This document shows, one piece after another, positions 51,801-59,763 of a DNA stretch of 64,000 bases. The translations under genes and the position numbers were made by a program. The DNA is from Moduliflexus sp964602655 (lineage in GTDB: Bacteria > Moduliflexota > Moduliflexia > Moduliflexales > Moduliflexaceae). Every line of letters begins with the position of its first letter. Position 1 is the stretch's first letter. Under the pieces are notes generated by a model. That model was not told the origin of the DNA and did not search any database. It saw only the letters and a program-made list of their open reading frames with translations. Location: NCBI GenBank assembly GCA_964602655.1, contig CAZRSF010000023.1:1-64000 (forward strand), read 5' to 3'.

Positions 51801-52767
51801 CTGGCTCCTTTTCAAGTAAGGCTTTCGGATGCGCGTGATGATACACATCCAATAAATTATCCACGCTGACATGCGTATAACGCTGCGTCGTCGAAAGGCG
51901 CGCATGTCCTAAGAGTTCCTGAATCGTCCGCAAGTCCGCCCCGGCGATCAGCAAATGACTGGCAAACGAATGCCGGAAGGCGCGCGGGCTGAAACTGAGG
52001 TCGAGGTCGGCCTCGGCAAGGTACTTTTTCACGATGCGGCGCACACTGCGGCTGGTTAAGCACGTTCCGCGCGCATTCAAAAACAAGGCGTCATCCGACT
52101 GGCGGCGTTTCCGCGCTGACGACGCTTTTTCCGACTCTGCTGCCAGAAATTCCTCGCGCCGCGCTACATAGCGTTCCAACGCCTTGTCCGCCGGTTCTCC
52201 GAATACCACCATCCGTTCTTTATTGCCCTTGCCATGAATTTTGATGCGGCGGTCCGAAAAATTGATCTGCGCCAACCGCAGCTGCGCCAATTCTTCAACG
52301 CGAATGCCGGTCGCATACAGCAGTTCAAGGATGGCGGCGTCGCGCAGCGTGAGGAAATCAATCCCGACCACGCCGTCCAACAATCGTTCCATCTCATCTT
52401 CTTCGAATACTGCCGGAAGATGTTGCGGCAATTTCGGCAGCGGAATGCCTCGCGCCGGGCTTTGAGGAATATACGCTTTTTTCCACAAAAAGTTACAGAA
52501 TGATTTGAGCGCCGACAGTTTTCTGGCAATCGAGGTTTTAGCGAGTTTTCGGCTGTATAAATGCCCTAAAAACGCCTGAATGACGGTACGATCTATGCTG
52601 CGAATATCAATCTTTGCGTTGTCGCCAGTCTCGTCAAGATATTTATGCAGATTGGTCAAAAATTCACGAAACTGGTCGAGATCGGTCTGATAATTTCGGA
52701 TCGTCTGCTCGGAGAAATTCCGCTCGTGGGCGAGATAGGTGATAAATGCGTCAATATATTCTTGCAT
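51760..52767 (-). CDS. xerC: Tyrosine recombinase XerC
   Basis: 335 residues. N-terminal SAM-like domain (YIDAFITYLAHERNFSEQTI) and catalytic domain with Arg in YATGIRVEELAQLR, the Lys hairpin IHGKGNKER, HSFASHLLIAGADLRTIQEL (H..R region) and the Tyr in TTQRYTHVSVDN. Resolves chromosome dimers at dif. It has a Lys/Arg insert (SEKASSARKRRQSDD) before the active site. Head of xerC-hslV-hslU-rex. A diverged copy of codons near its 5-prime end lies at 53390. Confidence 0.94.
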   Translation of the reverse strand: MQEYIDAFITYLAHERNFSEQTIRNYQTDLDQFREFLTNLHKYLDETGDNAKIDIRSIDRTVIQAFLGHLYSRKLAKTSIARKLSALKSFCNFLWKKAYIPQSPARGIPLPKLPQHLPAVFEEDEMERLLDGVVGIDFLTLRDAAILELLYATGIRVEELAQLRLAQINFSDRRIKIHGKGNKERMVVFGEPADKALERYVARREEFLAAESEKASSARKRRQSDDALFLNARGTCLTSRSVRRIVKKYLAEADLDLSFSPRAFRHSFASHLLIAGADLRTIQELLGHARLSTTQRYTHVSVDNLLDVYHHAHPKALLEKEPDENTINDCDRGET

Positions 52768-52822
52768 CAGTCAGGGTTTGATTTGCTGTTTGAAGAAGAG
52801 AGATTTACAGACAGGCTGTCGT

Positions 52823-53122
52823 TCACGCATACACCAGTTCCGTTGCGTGTTTGCGCGAAGCGCGGCGACAAGGACGCGGCGCAGGACAGCCATACAACAT
52901 GCCCTCTGCGCTGATGTCTTCATCAATGTCCGGCCAGTGAATGCCATGCCCATCGCCAATCATCTCGAAATGATTGCGTTGTTCCGGTGTGGCCTCGGCC
53001 AATCGCCATGACCATTCGAGCGGAACGCTGATGATTCGACCATCCATCAGGGTGGCGGTGATCATCTCATCCGTCACGGTCATATCTTTAATCTTGACTG
53101 GGGTTCTGCCCGCAATGTTCAT
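52823..53122 (-). CDS. DUF2442-family protein
   Basis: 99 residues; MTVTDEMITATLMDGRIISV, PLEWSWRLAEATPEQRNHFE and GHGIHWPDIDEDISAEGMLY are characteristic. The ATG at 53122 lies inside the DUF4160 gene, so the two are translationally coupled. These two families are frequent neighbours and have been regarded as a possible toxin-antitoxin or regulator pair, but the role is not established. C-terminus CPAPRP and beyond looks variable. Confidence 0.82.
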   Translation of the reverse strand: MNIAGRTPVKIKDMTVTDEMITATLMDGRIISVPLEWSWRLAEATPEQRNHFEMIGDGHGIHWPDIDEDISAEGMLYGCPAPRPCRRASRKHATELVYA

Positions 53123-53342
53123 CCCACGCCTCCATGATGTTGTCGGCATACGTGTCGATGAGTTGGTGGATTTTCCGCAACTCGCGAGACGGAAAGCCGT
53201 TGTTGTCTGCCAGCATGATCGGATTGACCCAAAATTTACAGACCATTCGTTCGCGTTGCACATGCACGTGAACGGGTTCGGCGCAATCGAAACTGTAAAA
53301 ATAGAACCGATAAGGGCCGGGAATCTGTTTGACCGTTGGCAT
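53088..53342 (-). CDS. DUF4160-family protein
   Basis: 84 residues. MPTVKQIPGPYRFYFYSFDC, EPVHVHVQRERMVCKFWV and FPSRELRKIHQLIDTYADNI match DUF4160. The ATG follows GGAAGAG by 4 bp. It overlaps the DUF2442 gene by 35 bp. Placed between xerC and a decayed fragment of xerC, it looks like an inserted two-gene cassette. Confidence 0.85.
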   Translation of the reverse strand: MPTVKQIPGPYRFYFYSFDCAEPVHVHVQRERMVCKFWVNPIMLADNNGFPSRELRKIHQLIDTYADNIMEAWDEHCGQNPSQD

Positions 53343-53389
53343 GTGCTCTTCCTAAATAGAAAAATCGTTCACCTTATACACTCACAATC

Positions 53390-53462
53390 CTGCGAACATC
53401 AATTCTCGCATTGCCGCTCGTCTCGTCAAGATATTTATGTAAATTGGTTAAAATTCACGAAA
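53390..53462 (-). pseudogene. Decayed duplicate of a xerC segment
   Basis: This stretch aligns with 52598-52671 inside xerC. By eye about 62 of 74 positions agree, including an exact run GTCTCGTCAAGATATTTATG. Most differences are transitions and there is a 1-bp deletion that breaks the frame. It is not part of an open gene now. Confidence 0.8.
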
Positions 53463-53481
53463 TCAATCAAAAAGGATGCGT

Positions 53482-54129
53482 TCAGCGAGCCTTCTTCACG
53501 CAGACCATCCGAACTTTGAGCGTTCCCCATGCTTTTTCGAACGTGTCGAGCGGTTCAAGAATCCGCACATCGTACTGCCGCCGATCAAGTTGATTGATCA
53601 GGCATTGACAGCCGGCTTCCGCCGCCTCTTTTTCGCTATTTTCATAATAGTCGTCGAAAATGACAACGGTGTTCTCCGTCATGATCGTCTGCAAATACCC
53701 CCAATCGGATCGAATGGTTTCGATGGAATGTCCGCCGTCAATAAAGATGAAATCGGCGTTGCGGATGGTGTCAAGCGATATGGGCAGCGTCTGTTTCGTA
53801 TTGCCTTTGAATAATTGAATTTTTGCGCCGGATTGCTCTAATTTTTGCTGAATCGCGACATACGACAGCGGCTTTTTCGATTTTTCTTTTTCAAGCAATT
53901 CATCGCTCAATTCTTCGAACAGATCGAAACCATAGTACTCAATCTCCGAAGCGGCATGGTGTGCGCTGGCGGTTCGAATCATTTCAAGGGCATGCTTTCC
54001 GTCGAAAATGCCAATCTCGACCAACCGACGGCATTTATGGCGATAGATCGCGTCGAATAACGCCCGATACCGTCGTGGGCGCGTCTTATACATGAGCCAG
54101 ACATGCTGGAGATATGCCGCAATATTCAT
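53482..54129 (-). CDS. Class I SAM-dependent methyltransferase-like protein
   Basis: 215 residues. RRLVEIGIFDGKHALEMI gives the motif I region (xVEIGxxxG), YYGFDLFEEL the motif II Asp, and DFIFIDGGHSIETIRSDW the post-motif of Methyltransf_24 or sugar/O-methyltransferase types, followed by VVIFDDYY. The substrate is not evident. ATG 54129 is preferred over one 39 bp upstream. It stands directly downstream of the NYN gene. Confidence 0.82.
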   Translation of the reverse strand: MNIAAYLQHVWLMYKTRPRRYRALFDAIYRHKCRRLVEIGIFDGKHALEMIRTASAHHAASEIEYYGFDLFEELSDELLEKEKSKKPLSYVAIQQKLEQSGAKIQLFKGNTKQTLPISLDTIRNADFIFIDGGHSIETIRSDWGYLQTIMTENTVVIFDDYYENSEKEAAEAGCQCLINQLDRRQYDVRILEPLDTFEKAWGTLKVRMVCVKKAR

Positions 54130-54168
54130 CAAAAATTTCCTTAAACAATCACGCCGATATTTCGGCAA

Positions 54169-54867
54169 TTATTCATCATCGTCACCGCCGAAAATTTTCA
54201 TCCATTCATCCACTTCTTTCGGTGATAGGCGAATATGATCGCGACGTTCGTCATCGTCCGCGCCGTACATTCGAGGCGCGGGCGGCGATTTCTCCGGTTG
54301 CGCGTTTTTCGATGTCGCGGTGCGCGTCGCGCGTTCCCGTGTCGCTGGTTGACCTGATTTATCGGGCTGTTTCTCGGGTTTTTTCTGCTCGACCGGTTCA
54401 GGTCCGAACAATTTCAGCCATTCCAGCACCTCTTCGTCAGATACGCGAATGTTCACCCGATCAAGCTGTTGCTCTTGCGATAACGTTCGAAAAATCTGTT
54501 GTTCGAATTCTTCGGATTTGATAACGGGCGTTCCGTGCGTTCTGACATATTCGGCGACATCGCCGTCCGATGAGACGACTAACAGGGCTTTCCGTCGTCG
54601 CGGTTCCTGCGCGACGACCATTTTTTTAATCGCGTGATCCGCGCTGTAAATCGGCGAGGTGTAGATCACGGTCACGCGCCCGTACTGACGTTTGCGATCC
54701 ACCTGCTGTCCGCCGAAACTCCCGTCGAACACCAGCGTCAGCGTTTTTTTCGCCCGCGCGCAGTATTGCCCGAACAGATAGATAATTTTTTCGCGCGCAT
54801 GCGTGTCTTGCAGCGTCAATTCCGTCGAACGCCCGATATAATTGTAGCCGTCAACAATGATGGACAT
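54169..54867 (-). CDS. NYN-domain protein (YacP/Rae1-like)
   Basis: 232 residues. SIIVDGYNYIGR, TLVFDGSFGG, VVSSDGDVAEYVRTHGTPVI are the conserved Asp-rich segments of the YacP NYN fold; in Bacillus Rae1 this fold cleaves mRNA in the ribosome A site. The C-terminal 80 residues are a charged linker (EQKKPEKQPDKSGQPATRER) with two copies of a short motif, VSDEEVLEWLKLFG and LSPKEVDEWMKIFGGDDDE, perhaps a docking repeat. Start 54867 follows GAGGG. Confidence 0.85.
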   Translation of the reverse strand: MSIIVDGYNYIGRSTELTLQDTHAREKIIYLFGQYCARAKKTLTLVFDGSFGGQQVDRKRQYGRVTVIYTSPIYSADHAIKKMVVAQEPRRRKALLVVSSDGDVAEYVRTHGTPVIKSEEFEQQIFRTLSQEQQLDRVNIRVSDEEVLEWLKLFGPEPVEQKKPEKQPDKSGQPATRERATRTATSKNAQPEKSPPAPRMYGADDDERRDHIRLSPKEVDEWMKIFGGDDDE

Positions 54868-54897
54868 CGAAAAAATCCCTCGTTCGGCGCATTCTCG

Positions 54898-55806
54898 TCA
54901 AGCAGAGATTGTCTTGCTGTTTGCGGCGTCAGGCAGCATAAATGCCGTTTCTAAGTCTCGACACATAGCCACGAGATCATCTACGGAACATTCTTCCAAT
55001 TCAGCATCGCTCGCAATCGGTCGGCGCAACAGTTGTTGCAAGACCTGAATCTTTCCGACAAATTTGCCTTTATTCATGCCGATTTGTTCGCCTTCTTTTC
55101 GCGCCGCCGCAATTTCGGCGAGTTCGGTTTTCAACGCTTTTTCTCGAAGTTCCGCTAACTGAAGGGTTTCTTCGTCTGCGCTCAAACGCTTCAGAATCGT
55201 AAATGCTTTCTGAATCGCAGGCGTATGATATTGCGTGTTGACCATGTCGTCATCCTCCTCATGCGCATGATTGAAAAAATGCAGCCATTCCTGCATTTTT
55301 TCGCCCGCATTGCCTGATTTCTCGACCTTCGGCAATTCGAAAAAATGTAACGCCATATCTTTTGAGAGGCAAAGTTCGGGATGCCGTCCATCTCGAAATT
55401 CGAATTGCCAATGCAGATCGGAATATTCTGGAAAGACCGTGTAATCGAGAAAATGAATGCCGATGACCGGCTTCAAACTGGCATACGATTCTCCCGTCTC
55501 CAGTTGGCTCGCGTACATGCGGCACAAATAATACAGCGAGCGTTCAGGGTAAAACGCATATTTGCGTACCTGCATCTCAATATCATACGATCTGTCATGT
55601 TCGTCAATCGCTTGCAGGTCAAGGATGATTAATTTTTCTGCTAATTCCCCTGGCAAGATGGTTGGGTTTTTGACCTGAATAGATTGAATATGTTGATGTT
55701 CAGGGAAATCGAGAACTGCGTTGACTAAATCGCACAAGACTTCTAAATCATTTGTAAATAACAGTTTGAAGACTAAATCGAGTTTTGGCGTTAATAATTT
55801 CATCAT
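54898..55806 (-). CDS. Rpn-family recombination-promoting nuclease / PDDEXK transposase-like
   Basis: 302 residues. LTPKLDLVFKLLFTNDLEVL, ILDLQAIDEHDRSYDIEMQV (the PD-(D/E)XK acidic core, E.Q) and RSLYYLCRMYASQLETGESY are classic for the TIGR01784/PF12784 family, a multicopy family linked to RecA-independent recombination and to phage defence in E. coli Rpn proteins. No terminal inverted repeats of a transposon were seen around it; AGCAAGCTTTTGC repeats lie just upstream. Confidence 0.9.
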   Translation of the reverse strand: MMKLLTPKLDLVFKLLFTNDLEVLCDLVNAVLDFPEHQHIQSIQVKNPTILPGELAEKLIILDLQAIDEHDRSYDIEMQVRKYAFYPERSLYYLCRMYASQLETGESYASLKPVIGIHFLDYTVFPEYSDLHWQFEFRDGRHPELCLSKDMALHFFELPKVEKSGNAGEKMQEWLHFFNHAHEEDDDMVNTQYHTPAIQKAFTILKRLSADEETLQLAELREKALKTELAEIAAARKEGEQIGMNKGKFVGKIQVLQQLLRRPIASDAELEECSVDDLVAMCRDLETAFMLPDAANSKTISA

Positions 55807-55827
55807 TTGCCCTCATATCACGGGAGC

Positions 55828-55902
55828 AGGAATGCAAACGCTTGCTTTTGCAACGCGATATCGCCGCTTCATAAGACGGCAAAAGCAAGCTTTTGCACTC
55901 CT
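55828..55902. repeat. Two AGCAAGCTTTTGC repeats in inverted orientation
   Basis: AGGAATGCAAACGCTTGCTT (to 55851) and AAAAGCAAGCTTTTGCACTC (in 55879-55902) face each other across about 27 bp. They fill the topA to Rpn gap and are close to the topA stop. Confidence 0.85.
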
Positions 55903-55908
55903 TCTGCA

Positions 55909-58377
55909 TCACGCTTCCGAGTAATCGCACGCCTTATTACCGCATGCGACAAAGGTTTGCTCGGTGTTTTTATCCCATTTTTCGACCAAAAACGGCGCGT
56001 GACATTTCGGACAGGGGCGCGGAATCGGCTTATCCTGCAACGTCGCCTTGCAATCGGGATAGCGAGTGCAGCTATAAAACGAGCGTCCGAATTTGCCTTT
56101 GCGCTGCGTGAATTCGCCGTCGCAACCGTCAGCCGTGCACTTGACGCCCGTGCCGGACGAGCCGCCGACCGGACGCGTGAATTTGCATTTCGGATAGTTG
56201 GAGCAAGCGAGAAACGCGCCGTTGCGTCCCTGCCGTTCTAAGAGATTCGCGCCGCATTTCTCGCATTTCTCTTCTGTCACGCGCGGCGCGGCTTTGACGA
56301 CGGTTTCGCCGTTTTTGCCTTTGGCGATTTTCTGCGTGGTTTTGCAATCAGGGTAGCCGCTGCACGCCAAAAATGTCCCGAATCGCCCGCGTTTCAAGAG
56401 CATCGGCTTGCCGCAATTCGGGCACGTTTCTTCAATCGGCGGCGTCTCCGGCGGCGCGTCTTCGGATGCGGCTTCCGGCGCGCTGCTGCTCGGCGCGTCG
56501 TCTAACTGTTTCGTGTTTTTGCATTTCGGGAAACCCGAACAGGCCAGGAATTTACCGAAGCGGCCATACTTGATTTTCATCGGACTGCCGCATTTCTCGC
56601 ACTTCTCGTCCGTGATTTCTTCGCGTTCTTCTTTCACGTTGCGCATCTCTTTCGCGGCGCGTTCAAGCTCCTGCTCGAAGGATTGATAAAAAGCGGACAG
56701 CGACGCGACCCAATTCAGTTCCCCTTCTTCGATTTTATCGAGTTGCTCTTCGAGGTTGGCCGTAAAACCGACATCCAGAATTTTCGGAAAATTTTCCACT
56801 AACAGGTCGGTAATCAGCATTCCCAATTCCGACGGCGTGATCTTCCGGGCGGCAATCGCGACATACTGCCGATCCACAATGGTGCTGATAATCGAAGCAT
56901 ACGTGCTGGGGCGGCCGATGCCTTGCTTTTCAAGCTCTTTCACGAGCGATGCTTCGGTGTAGCGCGGCGGCGGCTGCGTAAAATGCTGTTTGGGCAGCAG
57001 TTCTTTCAAATTCAGCACGTCCCCTTTTTCGACGGGCGGCAGCAGCAAATCCTGCTCTTTTGCCTGATCTTGCTCCTGTTCCTGATCGTTTTGCGGGTCA
57101 GCGCCTTCGATATAAAGTTTCATGAATCCTGGAAATTTCATGACCGAACCGGTGGCGCGAAACAGATACGTGCCCGCCAACACGTCAATCGTCGTGACAT
57201 CCAGAATCGCGGCCTGCATCTGGCTGGCAAGCAGGCGTTTCCAGATCAATTCGTACAGGCGGAACTCTTCGTTCGTGAGAAAGGATTTGACGGATTCCGG
57301 TTCGCGGTACACAGAGGTCGGGCGAATCGCTTCATGCGCTTCCTGCGCCGATTTCTGGGTTTTATACACTTGCGGCTTGCCCGGAAGATAGTCGCCGCCG
57401 AATTTTTCGCCGATATACTTGCGGGCTTCGTTCACGGCTTCGTCGGACAGGCGCGTGGAGTCGGTTCGCATGTAGGTAATCAAGCCGACCGGCCCTTCTT
57501 TGCCGAGGTCGATCCCTTCATATAATTTCTGGGCGACGGACATCGTCTTTTTGGAAGAAAAGCGCAATTTTCTCGCGGCTTCCTGCTGTAAAGTACTCGT
57601 CGTAAACGGCGCGACCGGATTGCGTTTCGTCTCCTTTTTCGTGACGCTATCCACAACAAACTGGGCGTTTTTGACATCCGCGACAATCGCGAGCGCCTGT
57701 TCCTGATTGGCGATTTCCGCTTTTTTCTTGCCGATTTTCAGCAATTTCGCGTCGAACACCGGCGGTTTATTTGCCGCCAGTCGGGCGGTAAGCGACCAAT
57801 ATTCTTCCGTGACGAACGCCGCGATCTCTTTTTCCCGCTCGCAGATAATCCGCAGCGCGACAGATTGCACGCGCCCCGCGCTTAAGCCTTTTTGCACTTT
57901 TTTCCACAGCAGCGGGCTGATTTTGTAGCCCACCAGCCGATCCAAAATGCGCCGCGCCTGCTGCGCGTCAACCCGGTTGATGTCAATCTGGCCGGGGTGC
58001 GCCATCGCGTCTGTCACCCCTTTTTGGGTGATTTCATTGAACATGACGCGATAAATGTTCTTGGTCATGCCTCTGGTTTTCTTCAGTTCTTCGGCGATAT
58101 GCCAGCTGATCGCTTCCCCCTCTCGATCCGGATCAGGCGCTAAATAGACGGAATCAGCCTGTTTGGCCGCGTCCTTCAACTCGTCGATCACTTTATTTTT
58201 GCCGCGAATAACCACATATTCCGGCGCGAAGTCATGCTCGATATCCACGCCCAATTTTTTTTCGGGCAGGTCTTTCACATGGCCGACCGACGCTTTGACT
58301 AAAAAATTCGCGCCGAGGTATTTGTTGATCGTTTTCGCTTTGGCCGGAGATTCTACTATCACTAATGATTTTGCCAT
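55909..58377 (-). CDS. topA: DNA topoisomerase I
   Basis: 822 residues, type IA. TOPRIM domain (VIVESPAKAKTINKYLG, DPDREGEAISWHIAEEL), active-site Tyr in GLITYMRTDSTRLSDEAV, and GIGRPSTYASIISTIVDRQY. The C-terminus has five zinc-finger-like modules (CEKCGSPMKIKYGRFGKFLA, CPNCGKPMLLKRGRFGTF, CEKCGANLLERQGR, CTADGCDGEFTQRKG, CPKCHAPFLVEKW), one or two more than many homologues. Relaxes negative supercoils. AGGA precedes the ATG. Confidence 0.97.
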   Translation of the reverse strand: MAKSLVIVESPAKAKTINKYLGANFLVKASVGHVKDLPEKKLGVDIEHDFAPEYVVIRGKNKVIDELKDAAKQADSVYLAPDPDREGEAISWHIAEELKKTRGMTKNIYRVMFNEITQKGVTDAMAHPGQIDINRVDAQQARRILDRLVGYKISPLLWKKVQKGLSAGRVQSVALRIICEREKEIAAFVTEEYWSLTARLAANKPPVFDAKLLKIGKKKAEIANQEQALAIVADVKNAQFVVDSVTKKETKRNPVAPFTTSTLQQEAARKLRFSSKKTMSVAQKLYEGIDLGKEGPVGLITYMRTDSTRLSDEAVNEARKYIGEKFGGDYLPGKPQVYKTQKSAQEAHEAIRPTSVYREPESVKSFLTNEEFRLYELIWKRLLASQMQAAILDVTTIDVLAGTYLFRATGSVMKFPGFMKLYIEGADPQNDQEQEQDQAKEQDLLLPPVEKGDVLNLKELLPKQHFTQPPPRYTEASLVKELEKQGIGRPSTYASIISTIVDRQYVAIAARKITPSELGMLITDLLVENFPKILDVGFTANLEEQLDKIEEGELNWVASLSAFYQSFEQELERAAKEMRNVKEEREEITDEKCEKCGSPMKIKYGRFGKFLACSGFPKCKNTKQLDDAPSSSAPEAASEDAPPETPPIEETCPNCGKPMLLKRGRFGTFLACSGYPDCKTTQKIAKGKNGETVVKAAPRVTEEKCEKCGANLLERQGRNGAFLACSNYPKCKFTRPVGGSSGTGVKCTADGCDGEFTQRKGKFGRSFYSCTRYPDCKATLQDKPIPRPCPKCHAPFLVEKWDKNTEQTFVACGNKACDYSEA

Positions 58378-58769
58378 CCTTGTCCTCGTTGCTTTAAATA
58401 CACGTTCAATATGCCGATAAATACATCGAAACCGCGTTTCGACACGGACGAAACTTCAGTTTCGCCCTACAATCAATTTACGCGCATAATATGGCGTCCT
58501 GTTATTTTCGTCAAGGGTTTTTCTTGTGCGCTGTTTCACGACGCATCGTTCGAGGGTGTGATGTCAGACGTATTCAGGTTGTCAAGAAAAAACGCGGCGA
58601 TTCTGCCTCAGACGCATGGAGACGGTTTCGTCAAAGAAAAAGATTATGCAGGGCTTGCATTTTCGAACAGCGGCGCTATTCATATTCATACGAGCATTGA
58701 TTTCGAAAGCCCTGCCAGAGTTCGAAACCATGACAGGGCTGAAATTGAGCCATGAAGAAGGTGAATCGT
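58378..58769. other. Divergent intergenic region topA / ruvX
   Basis: 392 bp. Contains two adjacent CGAAA palindromes (58426-58442 and 58449-58464) and an AGCCCTG...CAGGGCT palindrome at 58708-58740 of the same 33-nt form as 24723-24755. No good sigma-70 promoter pair or small gene was found. Confidence 0.6.
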
Positions 58770-59228
58770 ATGCGAAAATTGCTTGGGCTCGATGTCGGCG
58801 ACAGCAAAATCGGCGTGGCGTTGAGCGATGCGCTGGGCTACACCGCGCAAGGACTGACGACGTTCCAACGGAGTTCGCGTTGGAACGATCTGCGCTATCT
58901 CCAACGGCTGATCGCGGAACACGATGTCGAAGAAGTCGTCGTCGGGCTGCCGCTGAACATGAACGGCACGTTAAGCGCTCAGACAAAAAAAATCCTCGTA
59001 TTTTGCGAATTTCTCTCGAAACATCTCCCCGTGCCGGTACGCACTTGGGACGAACGACTGACGACGGTTCAGGCCATCAAAATCCTGAAACGCGGCAATA
59101 TTCGACGCAAACATCATGCGCCGTTAGTGGATAAAATCGCGGCGGTGATTATTCTGCAAGGGTATCTCGACCGAAAAAACTCCGAGAGCGACTTTGCCGC
59201 GCTCTCTTCCGCTGATGCGCTGGAATGA
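58770..59228 (+). CDS. ruvX: Holliday junction resolvase-like YqgF/RuvX
   Basis: 152 residues. RNase H fold with RKLLGLDVGDSKIGVALSDA (first Asp), VVGLPLNMNGTLSAQTKK and TWDERLTTVQA (acidic residues). In E. coli the family acts in pre-16S rRNA 5-prime end processing. ATG 58770 follows AAGGTG by 7 bp; an ATG 18 bp earlier lacks a site. Confidence 0.93.
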   Translation: MRKLLGLDVGDSKIGVALSDALGYTAQGLTTFQRSSRWNDLRYLQRLIAEHDVEEVVVGLPLNMNGTLSAQTKKILVFCEFLSKHLPVPVRTWDERLTTVQAIKILKRGNIRRKHHAPLVDKIAAVIILQGYLDRKNSESDFAALSSADALE

Positions 59229-59251
59229 ATGGCGCTTGTTTACCCCCCCCA

Positions 59252-59276
59252 ATCCCCTCCTAAATCAGGAGGGGAT
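59252..59276. repeat. Hairpin of the CCCCTCC family
   Basis: ATCCCCTCCT and AGGAGGGGAT with loop AAATC, preceded by a run of eight C. Lies between the converging ruvX and LysW-like genes and may terminate either. Confidence 0.8.
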
Positions 59277-59289
59277 GAATGCAGCATTC

Positions 59290-59454
59290 TTATTCCCACT
59301 CTTCGCCTGCATCCGCCGAAATTTCCAGGACAACCGGCACACGCGACACGACTTCTAATTTGACCCGGCAATCCGTACATTCGATAATATCGCACTCTTT
59401 CCGACCTTCCAAATGAATGTCGCTTCCGCACATCGGGCATTCAGTAAATTCCAT
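59290..59454 (-). CDS. LysW-like small zinc protein, 54 residues
   Basis: MEFTECPMCGSDIHLEGRK opens a two-CxxC zinc ribbon (CPMC and CTDC), followed by RVKLEVVSRVPVVLEISADA and the acidic C-terminus GEEWE. This layout matches LysW/ArgW amino-group carrier proteins (C-terminal EDWGE), where the last Glu carries alpha-aminoadipate or glutamate during lysine or arginine synthesis. Here the end is EEWE without the Gly. GAGGTG lies 5 bp before the ATG. No lysX, lysZ or related gene is in the window, so it may be an orphan member or a zinc-ribbon protein of other use. Confidence 0.78.
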   Translation of the reverse strand: MEFTECPMCGSDIHLEGRKECDIIECTDCRVKLEVVSRVPVVLEISADAGEEWE

Positions 59455-59763
59455 ATATACACCTCACGCAAAGATGTCTGCCTTGATAACACACGAGTTG
59501 ATGATCCATGAATACATGACCAGACACGTTCGATGTGCCTGACAGCGTTTTTATGACTGCGCCCTCAGTATCGCATACCTTCGAAACGATTGTCAATAAA
59601 ATCAAAATAATTTTTATGCTTCTGCCGAAATAACCGTGTCAATGCTGGTAGAGTTTTCTCTTGACAGAATTGCCGAGATGTTGTTTCTTTTTCTTTGCAT
59701 TGTTGGCATTCGCGATGGGTTGTTCGAACATGTGATTCTTTACAGCGTGTGAGATTTATCATC
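59455..59763. other. Intergenic region LysW-like / aldolase
   Basis: 309 bp between divergent genes. TTGACA occurs at 59661-59666 but has no -10 at 16-18 bp. No hairpin or small gene was found. Confidence 0.55.

Noticed and set aside
54898..55806. Complete insertion sequence around the Rpn-family gene
   Set aside because: No terminal inverted repeats or target duplication were found; flanking repeats belong to the general intergenic families.
59240..59440. 66-codon minus-strand frame over the LysW-like gene
   Set aside because: It is out of frame with the CxxC protein and is poor in coding features; the 54-residue frame has the ribosome binding site and motifs.
59661..59689. TTGACA upstream of the aldolase as a promoter
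   Set aside because: No -10 like sequence at 16-18 bp.
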